Counted from the stretch's first letter, positions 25,553 to 35,144 are shown. The stretch is 64,000 nt of DNA from Pseudomonas fragi (GCF_025426255.1 NZ_CP104861.1:4635001-4699000); one strand, 5' to 3'. The notes: generated by a model from the sequence alone, not told the origin. Program-made: numbers and translations.

Positions 25553-26407
25553 ATGACCGTGAAGTGGCTCGACCTCAGCAGCCCGCCGCACTTGCCCACG
25601 CTGTACGCTCGCGCCGCAGCCCGGCGCAAGATCACCGGCAGCACCTTGCCAGAACAGGGGGTGCGCTGTTGGGTCGAGGTTGAAGCCAAGCCATTGGCAG
25701 CCTTTCGCGATGTGTGCGCGTTGGGGCCAAGCCCATTACTTCCTCCTACCTACCCCCATGTCCTGGCCTTCGGGCTGCAAATGCAATTACTGACCAGTAA
25801 GGACTTCCCCTTCCCACTGCTTGGGCTGATTCATCTGACAAATCGGATTCGGCTACTGCGCCCCATGGGCAACGTGACGCAGCTACGCATCGGGGTATCT
25901 GTGCACAACCTGCAAAAGCATCCCAAGGGCGCAACCTTCGATGTGGTGACTCAGGTCGACGACCAGCTGGGACCATTATGGGAGGCCGAAAGCACGCTGC
26001 TGTGCAAAGGTGTTGAGCTGACGGGCGAAGTGCCGCAGCCCGTAGTGCCTGCGCCAGTCTCCCTGGGCGAGCTGACCCGCTGGTACGCGCCCGCCGACAT
26101 TGGGCGCCGGTACGCCAAAGTGTCGGGCGACTACAACCCCATCCACCTCAGCGCCGCCAGCGCCAAACTGTTTGGCCTGCCCAGCGCCATCGCCCACGGC
26201 CTGTGGATAGAGGCTCGCGCCCTGGCGGCTCTGAACTCACACCTGCCAGCCGCCAATGTGGAGATTTTCGTCGCGTTCAAAAAACCGGTCCGCTTGCCTG
26301 CCGAGGTGATCCTGCTCTGTAGCGAAGCGGGCTCCAGTGGTGACTTCCAGCTCAACGGGCATGACGACCTGGTGCATTTGATCGGTAACTGGCGACCGAT
26401 CAGTTGA
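25553..26407 (+). CDS. MaoC-family acyl dehydratase
   Basis: This 284-residue protein has a C-terminal hot-dog fold with the hydratase motif GDYNPIHLSAASAKLFG and GLPSAIAHGLW, typical of MaoC/(R)-enoyl-CoA hydratases. The N-terminal half looks like a degenerate second hot-dog repeat. It would dehydrate or hydrate 3-hydroxyacyl thioesters made by the FabG-like protein upstream. Confidence 0.86.
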   Translation: MTVKWLDLSSPPHLPTLYARAAARRKITGSTLPEQGVRCWVEVEAKPLAAFRDVCALGPSPLLPPTYPHVLAFGLQMQLLTSKDFPFPLLGLIHLTNRIRLLRPMGNVTQLRIGVSVHNLQKHPKGATFDVVTQVDDQLGPLWEAESTLLCKGVELTGEVPQPVVPAPVSLGELTRWYAPADIGRRYAKVSGDYNPIHLSAASAKLFGLPSAIAHGLWIEARALAALNSHLPAANVEIFVAFKKPVRLPAEVILLCSEAGSSGDFQLNGHDDLVHLIGNWRPIS

Positions 26408-26424
26408 TTCATCGCTAATTCCGC

Positions 26425-26484
26425 TGTGGCAGCAAGCCTGCTCGCGAAGGGTTACCGACCTTCGCGAGCAGGCTCGCTCCCACA
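26425..26484. repeat. REP doublet (family A)
   Basis: TGTGGCAGCAAGCCTGCTCGCGAAGG and CCTTCGCGAGCAGGCTCGCTCCCACA are near-complements around an 8-base centre. The left arm has drifted (GCAGCAAGC for GGGAGCGAGC). Confidence 0.8.
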
Positions 26485-26560
26485 GGGGGAGTAGTGCCTT
26501 TCACTTGCGCCAATGCTCGTTCCGCCGCAAGCTTTGCGTCTTCTGGAGAGCACACCCTCG

Positions 26561-26866
26561 ATGAACCTCGACGAACTCACGCAACGCATGCACCGCATCC
26601 GCGATAACAACGACTGGAAGCAATTTCACAGCCCGAAAAACCTGGCCATGGCCGCCAGTGTCGAAATGGCCGAACTGGTGGAAATTTTCCAGTGGCTGAG
26701 TGAAGACCAATCCCGTCAGCTCCCCGCCGACAAGCTCGCCCACGCCGGCCAGGAAGTGGGCGATATCGTGCTGTACCTGGTATTGCTGTGCGCCGAGTTG
26801 GGCCTGGACATGAATGAAGTGGTGCGCAACAAATTGGCCGACAACGAAAGGCGTTTCAGCAAATGA
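26561..26866 (+). CDS. MazG-like nucleotide pyrophosphohydrolase
   Basis: This 101-residue all-alpha protein has the MazG/dCTPase metal motif, EMAELVEIFQW followed by the EVGDIV segment (ExxE...ExxD). Such enzymes hydrolyse non-canonical or surplus NTPs to NMP and pyrophosphate. MNLDELTQR at 26561 is the family start; the frame upstream is not coding. It overlaps the cmoM gene by four bases (ATGA), so the two are translationally coupled. Confidence 0.85.
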   Translation: MNLDELTQRMHRIRDNNDWKQFHSPKNLAMAASVEMAELVEIFQWLSEDQSRQLPADKLAHAGQEVGDIVLYLVLLCAELGLDMNEVVRNKLADNERRFSK

Positions 26867-27612
26867 GTGACCGTCACTTCGATCAACTGGCCACCCGCTT
26901 CGCCGAGAAAATCTACGGCGGCGCCAAGGGAGCCATTCGTTTGGCCGTGCTTCAGGCCGACCTCGAACAAACACTGCCCAAGCGCCCGCTGCGGGTGCTG
27001 GATATCGGCGCCGGGCTGGGCCATATGTCTTTGTGGCTGGCCCAACAAGGTCACGATGTAACCCTCGCCGAGCCGGCCGCACCCATGCTTGAAGGCGCTC
27101 GCCAGCGCTTTGCCGAGGCAGGCCAGACCGGTACGTTTATTCAGGCTCCGTGGCAAGAACTGCTGGGGCAGCTGACCGAACCCTACGATCTGGTGTTGTG
27201 TCACGCCGTACTGGAATGGCTGGCCGAACCCCACGCGATCCTGCCTGTTCTGCACCAACTGACGGCCAAGGACGGCTGGCTGTCACTGGCGTTTTACAAC
27301 CGTGACGCGTTGATCTATCGCAATCTGCTCAAAGGCCACTTCCGCAAAATGCGCAAGAACGACATGGCTGGCGAAAAACAGAGCCTTACCCCGCAACAGC
27401 CACTCGATCCACGGGAACTGGCCACGGCACTCGAAGGCATGTGGCAGGTCGAAACCCAAAGCGGCGTACGAGTGTTTCACGACTACATGCCTGTGGAGTT
27501 TCAGGCTCGCGCAGAGCTTGATGCGTTGGTTGAAATGGAGCTGGCCCACCGTCGCCATCCCGCCTTTGCCGGGCTGGGACGTTATCTGCATTGGGTTTGC
27601 CGTCCGGTTTGA
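26863..27612 (+). CDS. cmoM: tRNA 5-carboxymethoxyuridine methyltransferase
   Basis: This 249-residue SAM-dependent methyltransferase matches E. coli CmoM (SmtA) across its length: FAEKIYGGAKGAIRLAVL at the start, the SAM loop VLDIGAGLGHM, LCHAVLEWLAEP, LAFYNRDALIYRN and the C-terminal TQSGVRVFHDYMP. It adds the methyl ester of mcmo5U34 in wobble tRNA. Cognate cmoA/cmoB genes are not in the window. It is coupled to the MazG-like gene. Confidence 0.9.
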   Translation: MSDRHFDQLATRFAEKIYGGAKGAIRLAVLQADLEQTLPKRPLRVLDIGAGLGHMSLWLAQQGHDVTLAEPAAPMLEGARQRFAEAGQTGTFIQAPWQELLGQLTEPYDLVLCHAVLEWLAEPHAILPVLHQLTAKDGWLSLAFYNRDALIYRNLLKGHFRKMRKNDMAGEKQSLTPQQPLDPRELATALEGMWQVETQSGVRVFHDYMPVEFQARAELDALVEMELAHRRHPAFAGLGRYLHWVCRPV

Positions 27613-27632
27613 ATCGCCTTGGGGAGAACATC

Positions 27633-28247
27633 ATGTATCGCCGCGCTGCCTTAATCGTTTTAAGCCTGGGACTGGGCGCTTGCCAAAGCCCTAACCCATA
27701 CACCGCAAGTGCCATGCCTATGCCGCCAGCCCCGGCGCAAGCGGCCAATACTCTGGACCTGAGTGCCTACCCCGCGGCACCGCGGGATTACGGGCGCTAC
27801 CAGAGCTGGGCCTGGCTCAATGGCCGCTTGCCGGTTGGCACGGCATGGGCCGATTCGGCGCAAATCGCCGAAGCCGTGAACAATGCGCTGGACCAGCGCG
27901 GCTTGCGCCCGGCACAACCCGGCCGGGCGGCGGACCTGTGGGTCAGCGCTGATTTGCACACTGAAAAACGTCTGCGTCAGGTGCAGGACGACTATGGTTA
28001 TGGAACCGGATATGGGAACAGTTACGGCCGTTACGGCAACCAGTACGGGATGTACAACTCTGTACCCGTAGTACGCACCTACGAGGTAGAAGTCATGGTG
28101 GTGCGGCTCAACCTGTACGACGGCAAAACTGGCCAACCCGTATGGAGTTCCAGTGCAGAAACCAGCAGTAAAGGCAGCCTGAGCGAACGCGGTGACGCCC
28201 TGCGCGAATCACTGAACAAGGCAGTGCAGGCATATCCTCCCCATTAA
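27633..28247 (+). CDS. DUF4136 lipoprotein 1
   Basis: This 204-residue lipoprotein has a short signal peptide ending in a lipobox (LGLGAC, Cys16). The YGRYQSWAW segment and the C-terminal RLNLYDGKTGQPVW part define DUF4136. The middle has a Gly/Tyr-rich stretch (YGYGTGYGNSYGRYGNQYG). The function is unknown. It is followed 20 bases later by a paralogue, probably by duplication. Confidence 0.85.
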   Translation: MYRRAALIVLSLGLGACQSPNPYTASAMPMPPAPAQAANTLDLSAYPAAPRDYGRYQSWAWLNGRLPVGTAWADSAQIAEAVNNALDQRGLRPAQPGRAADLWVSADLHTEKRLRQVQDDYGYGTGYGNSYGRYGNQYGMYNSVPVVRTYEVEVMVVRLNLYDGKTGQPVWSSSAETSSKGSLSERGDALRESLNKAVQAYPPH

Positions 28248-28267
28248 GTTGAAGCGGAGAAAGCATC

Positions 28268-28855
28268 ATGCTACGTCGCATTGCATTACTGGGCCTGGCC
28301 CTGCTGCTCAGCGCCTGCGAGACCCTGCAGGTCAGCCACGACTACAACCCTGCGGTCGATTTCGCCAAATTCCAGTCCTGGGCCTGGAAAGAACCGGCCG
28401 TGCAATATCAGCCCAATAGCCCGATGCTCAGAAGCGACCTGACCGAGCAACGAATCATTCAGGCCGTGAGCGCTCAACTTGACCAGCGTGGTCTGCGCCC
28501 GGTGGCTGCGGGCAACAAACCGGACCTTCTGGTGCAGGCCTGGCTGATCGTCGCCAACCGCCAGGAACAAGTGGTGACCCATTACGGCTACGGCGGTGCA
28601 TGGGGTGGACCTTGGGGTGGTTACTGGGGTGGCCCGTGGGAAGGTAACTGGGGCGCACCGATGTACAACGAAACCCGCAATGTGGTCTATCAGGTGGGCA
28701 CGCTGCAAATTGACCTGATCGATGCCAAAGACGGCAAACTGGTGTGGCGCGGCAGTGCCGAAAAAGTCGTCGACAACAGCCCGACCCCAGCGGAACGCGA
28801 CGCCGCGATTCGCGACGCGGTAACTAAAATCCTGAGTACTTACCCACCCAAGTAA
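28268..28855 (+). CDS. DUF4136 lipoprotein 2
   Basis: This 195-residue paralogue of the preceding gene has a lipobox (LLLSAC, Cys17), the FAKFQSWAW segment, an inner Gly/Trp-rich run (YGGAWGGPWGGYWGGPWEG) and the conserved LQIDLIDAKDGKLVW end. The two probably form a small operon. An outer-membrane or periplasmic structural role is possible but cannot be shown. Confidence 0.85.
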   Translation: MLRRIALLGLALLLSACETLQVSHDYNPAVDFAKFQSWAWKEPAVQYQPNSPMLRSDLTEQRIIQAVSAQLDQRGLRPVAAGNKPDLLVQAWLIVANRQEQVVTHYGYGGAWGGPWGGYWGGPWEGNWGAPMYNETRNVVYQVGTLQIDLIDAKDGKLVWRGSAEKVVDNSPTPAERDAAIRDAVTKILSTYPPK

Positions 28856-28880
28856 GCCTGACTGTTTTACACAACACTAA

Positions 28881-28931
28881 CGTGTTCGCGATGTATATAA
28901 GTAAGTTGGCATTAATACTTTCGCGAACACG
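28881..28931. repeat. Inverted repeat, degenerate REP remnant
   Basis: CGTGTTCGCG (28881-28890) and CGCGAACACG (28922-28931) are exact complements; the right arm continues TAAGCTCCCACAC, which resembles the GGCTCGCTCCCACA arm of family A. It lies between DUF4136 lipoprotein 2 and tadG. Confidence 0.55.
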
Positions 28932-29099
28932 TAAGCTCCCACACTAAATTTTAAGTCATTTATCGTTGGCTTTTGATTAATCGCTCACATCGCGCCTATA
29001 AAACTGGCAACTGGCCAGCGCACTGATCACTTATTGGCTACACTCGCTGAAACTTTGGAGAGTTAGCGCTGGTTCATATACCAGCATCAGGAGTGCTCG

Positions 29100-31094
29100 A
29101 TGTCTCCCCAACTACGCGGTATAGGTTTCACTGGTCCACAGCAACAGCGTGGCGCAATCGGCTTGATGGCCGCCGTCACCCTTGGCATGGTGCTGCTGTT
29201 TATGCTGTTGGTAATCGACAGCGGGCGTTTGTACCTGGAGCAACGCAAGTTGCAACGGGTGGCGGATATGGCTGCGTTGGAGGTGGTGAGTCGGGGGGGA
29301 ACATGTGGCAACAGCGCTACCGCCGTGACCTACGCCAAGGAGAGCGCAACCCGCAATGGTTTCACGCCCGGCAGCGGGCAAACGATAACCCCCACCTGCG
29401 GCACCCTGAAGACCGATGGCGCCACCCAGTTGCGCGTATTCACGCCGGACCAGACCAAGTCCGACGCCATCCGTGTTATTGCCACCACGACCGTACCCAC
29501 CAGTGTGGCGGGGGGCTTGTGGAGCATTTTTTCAAAAGACGGGTTTGACCCTGCTACAAACTTGACGGCGAGTGCAGTGGGAAGCAATGGTGGGTCACCA
29601 TTGGCTCAGTTGACTATTCGCAGCTCACTGGTAAAAATCAGCTCCGACCAATCAACACTTCTTAACCCGCTTATTGGCGGGATGCTCGGCGGCACTTTGA
29701 CACTCGACGCGGTGTCTTGGAATGGGCTAGTAGACACCAAAATCAGCTTGCTCAGTTATCTGAACACACTACTTGATTTAAACACGAACATCGGAAGTAC
29801 CGACGAACTACTAAACACTAACCTACATCTTTCTCAACTCCTGGATGCGCTTTCGGTCAGCGTACTGAAAAAAAATGGCCCAGGTGCGGACTTAGTGATT
29901 AAAAACCTTACTAAGCTCAGTCTACTACCCAGTAGCACACAACTCTTGAAACTGAGTGATTTACTTAACATCGAAACAGGGACCCCAAGCGCGGGCCTAA
30001 ACACAGAAATGAGCATATTCGACCTGCTACAAGGCGTTGCTCAACTGTCAAATGGGAAAAACGCGGCCGCTGTGACCGTCAATACCAACGTCCCTCTTGT
30101 CGGCAACATAGCAATTTCAGTTAAAGTTATAGAACCCCCGCAAATATCTGCTATTGGGAATCCTGCACTGGCAATAAAGCGTCCTATGGTAGACGCCGAC
30201 CAAATAATGGTAAGAACAGCGCAAGTCCAAACGCACGTACACGTAGATCTAGCCATACTCAAACTGGTTTCTGACCTTACATCAACGCTAACCTCAATAC
30301 TGTCGCCACTTACAAACGTAGTAAACAAATTATTAAACTTGGACTTGATTGGAGCCGTAGGCAACCTGCTTGAAGGAGACAGAACCTCATTGAGTCTTTT
30401 CTCTTCGCTTGATATTTATCTAGATGCTGCCGGTGCTAACAGCTACGTCACTGACTATAGCTGTTCAAGCAACACGTCAAAAAGCCTGACGATTCAGGCC
30501 TCGACTGCATTAGTCAATTTAAGCATCGGCAGCCCGCCATTAAACGCAACATTCCCTCCAAAGGTTGAAATAAACAACAAAACCTATCTCGCAATAGAGC
30601 CTGTAAAACTTATCAGCATTGACATTACAAAGTGCATAGCCGCTTTCATCTGTTCACCTACCCAAATCGGTGCAGGCGGAGGGCTCGGACTAAAACTCCA
30701 GACTCAAGTCGGGGCCAACTCACAGCCTATAACGTACAACTCCCCCGACTCTCCTGACGCTTTAAACTTGAAAAATGTTGGTTTGCCACCCGTTTATAAA
30801 AGCTTGAACTCTACAAAACTAATAGAGAGCATAGGCAACACACTGGACAATCAATTACTGGTTTCTTACATACCCAAAACTGCCAACATTACTAACGACG
30901 CTCTTAGTACCGTCGCTGGCACACTTCATTCGATCACCAGTACTCTGGCCTCAACATTCAAGCTCCTGCTTGCCCCCTTGCTTGATCCCATCATAAATAC
31001 CTTGCTGCAAGCTTTAGGCATCAACCTGGGTAACGCCGAAATCGGCGCCAATCTCACCTGCGGTCAAGGCGGCCGCGCCCAACTGGTGCTTTAG
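29100..31094 (+). CDS. tadG: TadG-like pilus assembly protein
   Basis: This 664-residue protein opens with the TadG/TadE-type segment QRGAIGLMAAVTLG, a transmembrane helix and RLYLEQRKLQRVADMAALE, which defines the Flp pilus-assembly TadG-like N terminus. The remaining 600 residues are a long serine/threonine/asparagine- and leucine-rich region with no recognised domain. The DNA from about 29600 to 31000 is clearly richer in A+T than its neighbours. In P. aeruginosa tadG lies between pprB and tadD; here it lies outside pprA, so the locus has been rearranged. It would act at the inner membrane/periplasm in Flp pilus assembly. Confidence 0.8.
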   Translation: MSPQLRGIGFTGPQQQRGAIGLMAAVTLGMVLLFMLLVIDSGRLYLEQRKLQRVADMAALEVVSRGGTCGNSATAVTYAKESATRNGFTPGSGQTITPTCGTLKTDGATQLRVFTPDQTKSDAIRVIATTTVPTSVAGGLWSIFSKDGFDPATNLTASAVGSNGGSPLAQLTIRSSLVKISSDQSTLLNPLIGGMLGGTLTLDAVSWNGLVDTKISLLSYLNTLLDLNTNIGSTDELLNTNLHLSQLLDALSVSVLKKNGPGADLVIKNLTKLSLLPSSTQLLKLSDLLNIETGTPSAGLNTEMSIFDLLQGVAQLSNGKNAAAVTVNTNVPLVGNIAISVKVIEPPQISAIGNPALAIKRPMVDADQIMVRTAQVQTHVHVDLAILKLVSDLTSTLTSILSPLTNVVNKLLNLDLIGAVGNLLEGDRTSLSLFSSLDIYLDAAGANSYVTDYSCSSNTSKSLTIQASTALVNLSIGSPPLNATFPPKVEINNKTYLAIEPVKLISIDITKCIAAFICSPTQIGAGGGLGLKLQTQVGANSQPITYNSPDSPDALNLKNVGLPPVYKSLNSTKLIESIGNTLDNQLLVSYIPKTANITNDALSTVAGTLHSITSTLASTFKLLLAPLLDPIINTLLQALGINLGNAEIGANLTCGQGGRAQLVL

Positions 31095-31105
31095 CCCACG
31101 ACGCT

Positions 31106-31200
31106 CCTGTAGATACTCTGTTCCAGGTCAAGCCCCAGTGGGAGCGAGCCTGCTCGCGAATGATCGCGAGCAGGCTCGCTCCCACGCTTGAAGTATCTCT
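31106..31200 (+). repeat. Composite REP element, copy 2 (family A part)
   Basis: It reads CCTGTAGATACTCTGTTCC, then AGGTCAAGCCCCAG, a REP palindrome (31139-31184), and ACGCTTGAAGTATCTCT. The flanks AGATACT/AGTATCT and CAAGC/GCTTG are themselves inverted. It is the same unit as 8218-8333 and 50777-50846. Confidence 0.85.
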
Positions 31201-31298
31201 GTCGCCGCTGACGAGGCGAGGCTGCGATGGGGCGCGTAGCGGTCCCATGCGGTGGTCCTGCGGCCCACATCGCAGCCTCGTACCTCGTCAGCGGCTAC
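31201..31298. repeat. Family B element, copy 4 (98 bp)
   Basis: The arms GTCGCCGCTGACGAGGCGAGGCTGCGATG and CATCGCAGCCTCGTACCTCGTCAGCGGCTAC are near-complements. It begins right where the family A element ends and finishes 4 bases before the pprA stop codon. Confidence 0.8.
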
Positions 31299-31301
31299 AG
31301 G

Positions 31302-34058
31302 TCAGCTCGCTTCGACCACCGGCAATTCCACGCAGAACCGGGCTCCGTGCCCGGTGTTGCTGACGCTTAGACGCCCGCCCATGTTGTCGATAATGCCGTA
31401 GCTCACAGACAACCCCAGGCCTGTGCCCAACCCGATGGGCTTGGTGGTGAAGAACGGTTCAAAGATCCGCTCCAGCAGGCGCGGGTCGATACCGCCAGCG
31501 TTGTCATCTACCTGCAGGCGCACGCTCCGGGCATCGGACTCGACGCTAAGGACAATCCAGGGCTCAAAGTCGCGGTCAGTTTCGCGCTTGCTCATCAGCG
31601 CATCACGGGCATTGACCATCAGGTTGATCAACACCTGCTCAAGCTGATCAATATGGCCACGCACCAGCACGGCACACACCTGGCCTTCGCTGCGCAGTTC
31701 CACGCCTTTGCCGCGCAAGCCTTCGCCGAGCAAGGCCACGGAACCTTCCATCGCCTGTGTCGGGTTGAACACTTGCTGTTCGATTTCGGAACGGCGGCCA
31801 AACACGCGCAAGTGGTCTACCACACGTGCTGCACGCTGGATCTGCCCATCGATACGGGTAAGTTTTTCGTGCAGGTAAACGAGGGGTATATCACCGCTGC
31901 TCAGACGCTTGAGCACGTTAACTACGGCCATGCGGATCACGTTCAACGGCTGGTTGATTTCGTGCGCCAGGCCCGTGGCCATTTCGCCAAGGGTGGCCAT
32001 TTTTGCGCTGTGGGTCAGTTGCTGTTGCGAGCGGCGCACCTCGGTGTTGTCGCGGCCCACGGCTTGCACTTCCAGCAAGTTGCCTTGGGCGTCAAAGATG
32101 CCCCGGTCCGACCATACCCACCAGGCGTATTCGCGACCCGGCAGTTGCAGGCTGATTTCAGCCGAGCTGACGGGAGACTCTGGAGTCAAACCACCAATAC
32201 GCTGCACAAAAGCCTCGCGCTGTTCGCACGATAGCCAACTGCTCAGGTTGATCCCCGGCAGTTGCTCGGTCGTGCATTCCAGGTAGCTGGCCAGCGGCTG
32301 ATTGCCGAAGGTCAGGGTCAGGTCAGGCAGGTAACGGCAGATCATGGCCGGCGAATCTTCGACCAGAATCCGATAGCGTTCTTCACTGTTTTTGACCCGC
32401 TCGGCGGCTTCGGTGGCCTCGGTGATATCCAGCCACAAGCCGACTACTTCAACGGGCAAGCCCAGGTCGTCGCGCAAGAGCTTGGCCTCGTCCAGCAGCC
32501 AGTGATAATCGCCGCGCCGATCGCGCAGCCGATACCGACTACGGGTGCTGCCTTCGCGCAGCAACTGGCGCGTACGCTCAAAATAGTGCTCGCGATCATC
32601 GGGGTGGACCCACTCGATCAACGTGGCACCCGTGCATTCCTGTAACGTCCAGCCCAGCAGGGGCTTGAGGCTATCGCTGAAAAATGCAGGCAACAGCGCG
32701 CCTTCGACATAACGCTGGACGTAAATCACCGCAGGCGAACTGGCTATCAGGTTGTCCAGCCGAGCATGGGCGGCAGCGACTTGCTGCTGCTGGTTTTTGA
32801 TGTCGCTGACATCCAGCATAAAACCCACGATGCGCCGTCTCGTGCCGCTCCCCAGCACCTGGCCCTGTATCCGATACCACTGGGTGGGTTGCGCGCTTTG
32901 CGTTTGATGCACCCGCGCGAACAACAGCAGATCCTTGCCATGTTCCAGCAGTTCATTAAAGCGGCCACTGAGTTCATCCCGATCAGCAGGATGAAACAGC
33001 GCCAACCATGCCTCGCGGGTCAACACCTGCTGTTCGGCTGTAGACGCCAGGCTTGCGGCCAACTGCGGAGCCAGTTGCAACAGCTCGCTGGTTGTCGACC
33101 ACTCCCACCAGCCCGTGCCCAATAGTCCTTGCAGGGCGTCCATGCGCTCGCGCTGTTGCAGGTGCTGCTGCTCACGCAAGCGATCCAGCAGCGGCGCAGC
33201 CAACGTGGCACACACCTGCAGCCAGTCACTTTCGCTCATCTGCGGGCCATGCAAGGAGGCCGGGTAAAAACCCAGCATCAGCCAGGCACACAGGCCTTGC
33301 TGATCGCTGTAGGGCACCAGCACGCCGTCGGCATTACCAAACAGGTCGTTGAGCCTCGGGTTGCCGTCGCGCTCAACACGCATGGGCGAGGCCCCACTGA
33401 GCGGGTCGAGCAGGCTGCCCAGGCTTTGCTCTGGCATCCACAGTTGCGGTGCATCAAAGGCGTGATAAGTGCTGTGCATGTGCCAGGCAGACTGCGCATC
33501 ATCACGCAGAGCCAATGCCATGCAGGGCACACGCCCATGCTGGGCCACGCTGCGTAGCGCCTCGTGCATCACTTCAGGCAAGCGCACCACACTGCACTGG
33601 CGCAATTGTGCGCTCAAACCGAGAATCAATTGTGTACAGCGCTCACGGCTGCGGGCCTGCTGGCTGCCGAGTCGTAAGTCGCTGATATCCAGCAACTGTA
33701 AAAGCCAGCCCTCGGCCTGAGGCTGAATCCAGCCCCGGGTATGCACCACCCGCAGCCCGGCGCATTGAAAGTCCAGGTCGAGGCTGTGCCCCACCCAGTC
33801 TGCCGGTACGCCTTCAAGTGCCTGCGTACTGCCCGGCACCAGATAGCTGAGCAACAAACGCGGTGCGCCGTCGCCGGTAGCCCGCGCCAGGCCGTAACGC
33901 TGCAGGCCACGAATCTCAATGACGTAGCCCTGCTGATCGAGCAGCAACTGGATGCCCGTATCGGTACGTGATTGCGGCCCGCTGGATTCAGGCAAGCGCT
34001 CGTTGGTCCGCCCCAACAACCGCCCGAACAGCCCTTCACGGGTTGACAAGTTTGACAC
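31302..34058 (-). CDS. pprA: PprA, multi-PAS sensor histidine kinase of the Tad pilus locus
   Basis: This 918-residue kinase lacks clear membrane helices. After a divergent N-terminal part and a GAF-like region (about 150-300) come PAS domains (about 430-545 and 555-670, with WYRIQGQVLG and a second HPDDRE/PAC segment). The dimerisation helix follows, with His699 in LAHEINQPLN, and then the ATPase domain with NLMVNARDAL, DNAGG and FFTTKPIGLGTGLGLS. It starts with GTG at 34058, overlapping the end of tadF by 23 bases, so the two are coupled. In P. aeruginosa PprA signals to PprB to switch on the Tad pilus. Confidence 0.88.
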   Translation of the reverse strand: MSNLSTREGLFGRLLGRTNERLPESSGPQSRTDTGIQLLLDQQGYVIEIRGLQRYGLARATGDGAPRLLLSYLVPGSTQALEGVPADWVGHSLDLDFQCAGLRVVHTRGWIQPQAEGWLLQLLDISDLRLGSQQARSRERCTQLILGLSAQLRQCSVVRLPEVMHEALRSVAQHGRVPCMALALRDDAQSAWHMHSTYHAFDAPQLWMPEQSLGSLLDPLSGASPMRVERDGNPRLNDLFGNADGVLVPYSDQQGLCAWLMLGFYPASLHGPQMSESDWLQVCATLAAPLLDRLREQQHLQQRERMDALQGLLGTGWWEWSTTSELLQLAPQLAASLASTAEQQVLTREAWLALFHPADRDELSGRFNELLEHGKDLLLFARVHQTQSAQPTQWYRIQGQVLGSGTRRRIVGFMLDVSDIKNQQQQVAAAHARLDNLIASSPAVIYVQRYVEGALLPAFFSDSLKPLLGWTLQECTGATLIEWVHPDDREHYFERTRQLLREGSTRSRYRLRDRRGDYHWLLDEAKLLRDDLGLPVEVVGLWLDITEATEAAERVKNSEERYRILVEDSPAMICRYLPDLTLTFGNQPLASYLECTTEQLPGINLSSWLSCEQREAFVQRIGGLTPESPVSSAEISLQLPGREYAWWVWSDRGIFDAQGNLLEVQAVGRDNTEVRRSQQQLTHSAKMATLGEMATGLAHEINQPLNVIRMAVVNVLKRLSSGDIPLVYLHEKLTRIDGQIQRAARVVDHLRVFGRRSEIEQQVFNPTQAMEGSVALLGEGLRGKGVELRSEGQVCAVLVRGHIDQLEQVLINLMVNARDALMSKRETDRDFEPWIVLSVESDARSVRLQVDDNAGGIDPRLLERIFEPFFTTKPIGLGTGLGLSVSYGIIDNMGGRLSVSNTGHGARFCVELPVVEAS

Positions 34059-34482
34059 TCGATTGGGCCATCAGCTTGGCAGGCAGGTCAGGCACGGTGA
34101 TGCTCCCCAGTTTGAGCACAGGCATGATGGAGTTCAGGGCCTCGGCCGGCAGACTAACGCTGGCTGTCAGTATCTTGGTGGCGTCGTTGTAAGAAGCGGC
34201 CGGGGCCAGACTGTCTTTCAACGCGGCAGGCACCCAGGTCAGCTTCTCGCTCAGAACGCTTTTGGCCAACGTCTCCACCACACTCCCATAGTTCGCTGCC
34301 GCCGGATCAACCGCCATGCTGCGACGCACCGCTTCGGCGGTCGCATTGTTGAATGACTGCATCAGTAACAGCGGCAAGCTGTAGCTGAGCACGCCATAAA
34401 GCACCGTAAAAAAAATCACAAACACCAGGGCGAACTCGATCGCAGCGGCGCCTTTCTGCTTTTTGGGAAGTCTTGTTTTCAT
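34036..34482 (-). CDS. TadF/TadE-like pseudopilin
   Basis: This 148-residue protein has a prepilin-like N terminus: MKTRLPKKQKG is cut by the prepilin peptidase before AAAIEFALV, leaving glutamate at +5 of the mature form, and a hydrophobic helix follows. TadE/TadF pseudopilins are needed for Flp pilus formation at the inner membrane. I chose ATG 34482 over the longer frame because the basic pre-peptide then has the usual length. It corresponds in position to P. aeruginosa PA4294, and its 3' end overlaps pprA. Confidence 0.83.
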   Translation of the reverse strand: MKTRLPKKQKGAAAIEFALVFVIFFTVLYGVLSYSLPLLLMQSFNNATAEAVRRSMAVDPAAANYGSVVETLAKSVLSEKLTWVPAALKDSLAPAASYNDATKILTASVSLPAEALNSIMPVLKLGSITVPDLPAKLMAQSSVKLVNP

Positions 34483-34553
34483 GACTGCATCTACCCTGAC
34501 AATCAAAACTAATATCATCATAGAATCACTGGTAAAAAAGGGAGGCCATTTAC

Positions 34554-35027
34554 GTGATTCCGTTATGTGTTGTATTTCTGTGGCTCGCTGCTTGCTCCGT
34601 TCAAGACCTTATCCAACGCCAGATTGCCAATATCCTGACCTTTGGGGCGGCGGCTCTGGCGTTGCTGTATTTACTCTGGACAGGCCATACCTGGCTCGGG
34701 GCAAGCGCAGCCGAAGGAGGCTGGGCGTTGCTGATTGTCCTGCTGCTGACACTGCCCGGTTATGCACTGAACAAGCTGGGTGCCGGTGATGTAAAACTAC
34801 TCATTGCACTCGCGCTGGCAACCGATCGTCCGACAGTTCTGGGCACCATTATCGGTGCCGGTCTGTGTGCCGGTGTGTTGTGGTTGCTCGCGTCAAAAGC
34901 CCTGCCTTTAGTGAATCAACGAGTTAAGATCCATTCATTTGACATGAAAGGCCTTGCGTCAAAAAAGCATCCCTTTGCGCCCTTCCTGTTAGGGGGATTT
35001 ACCCTGACAATGGTGCTTCTTAACTAA
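34554..35027 (+). CDS. fppA: Flp prepilin peptidase (TadV type)
   Basis: This 157-residue membrane protein is a short A24-family aspartic peptidase without the methyltransferase domain, as usual for TadV/FppA. The two catalytic aspartates are in SVQDLIQR (Asp18) and GAGDVKLL (Asp78). It matures the Flp pilin and the pseudopilins. The start is GTG 34554, with GGGAGG 8 bases upstream. It is divergent from tadF and 117 bases before pprB. Confidence 0.9.
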   Translation: MIPLCVVFLWLAACSVQDLIQRQIANILTFGAAALALLYLLWTGHTWLGASAAEGGWALLIVLLLTLPGYALNKLGAGDVKLLIALALATDRPTVLGTIIGAGLCAGVLWLLASKALPLVNQRVKIHSFDMKGLASKKHPFAPFLLGGFTLTMVLLN

Positions 35028-35144
35028 TTGATTTGCGGGGTTAACGCCTTGTACATAGTCGTAAAGTAGGTCTACGTTTAAATCAGTCGCCTCAAATGAG
35101 TGGACAAAGAAGTCCCTGATTGGTTTACCAGGAAGGAGAAGCGT

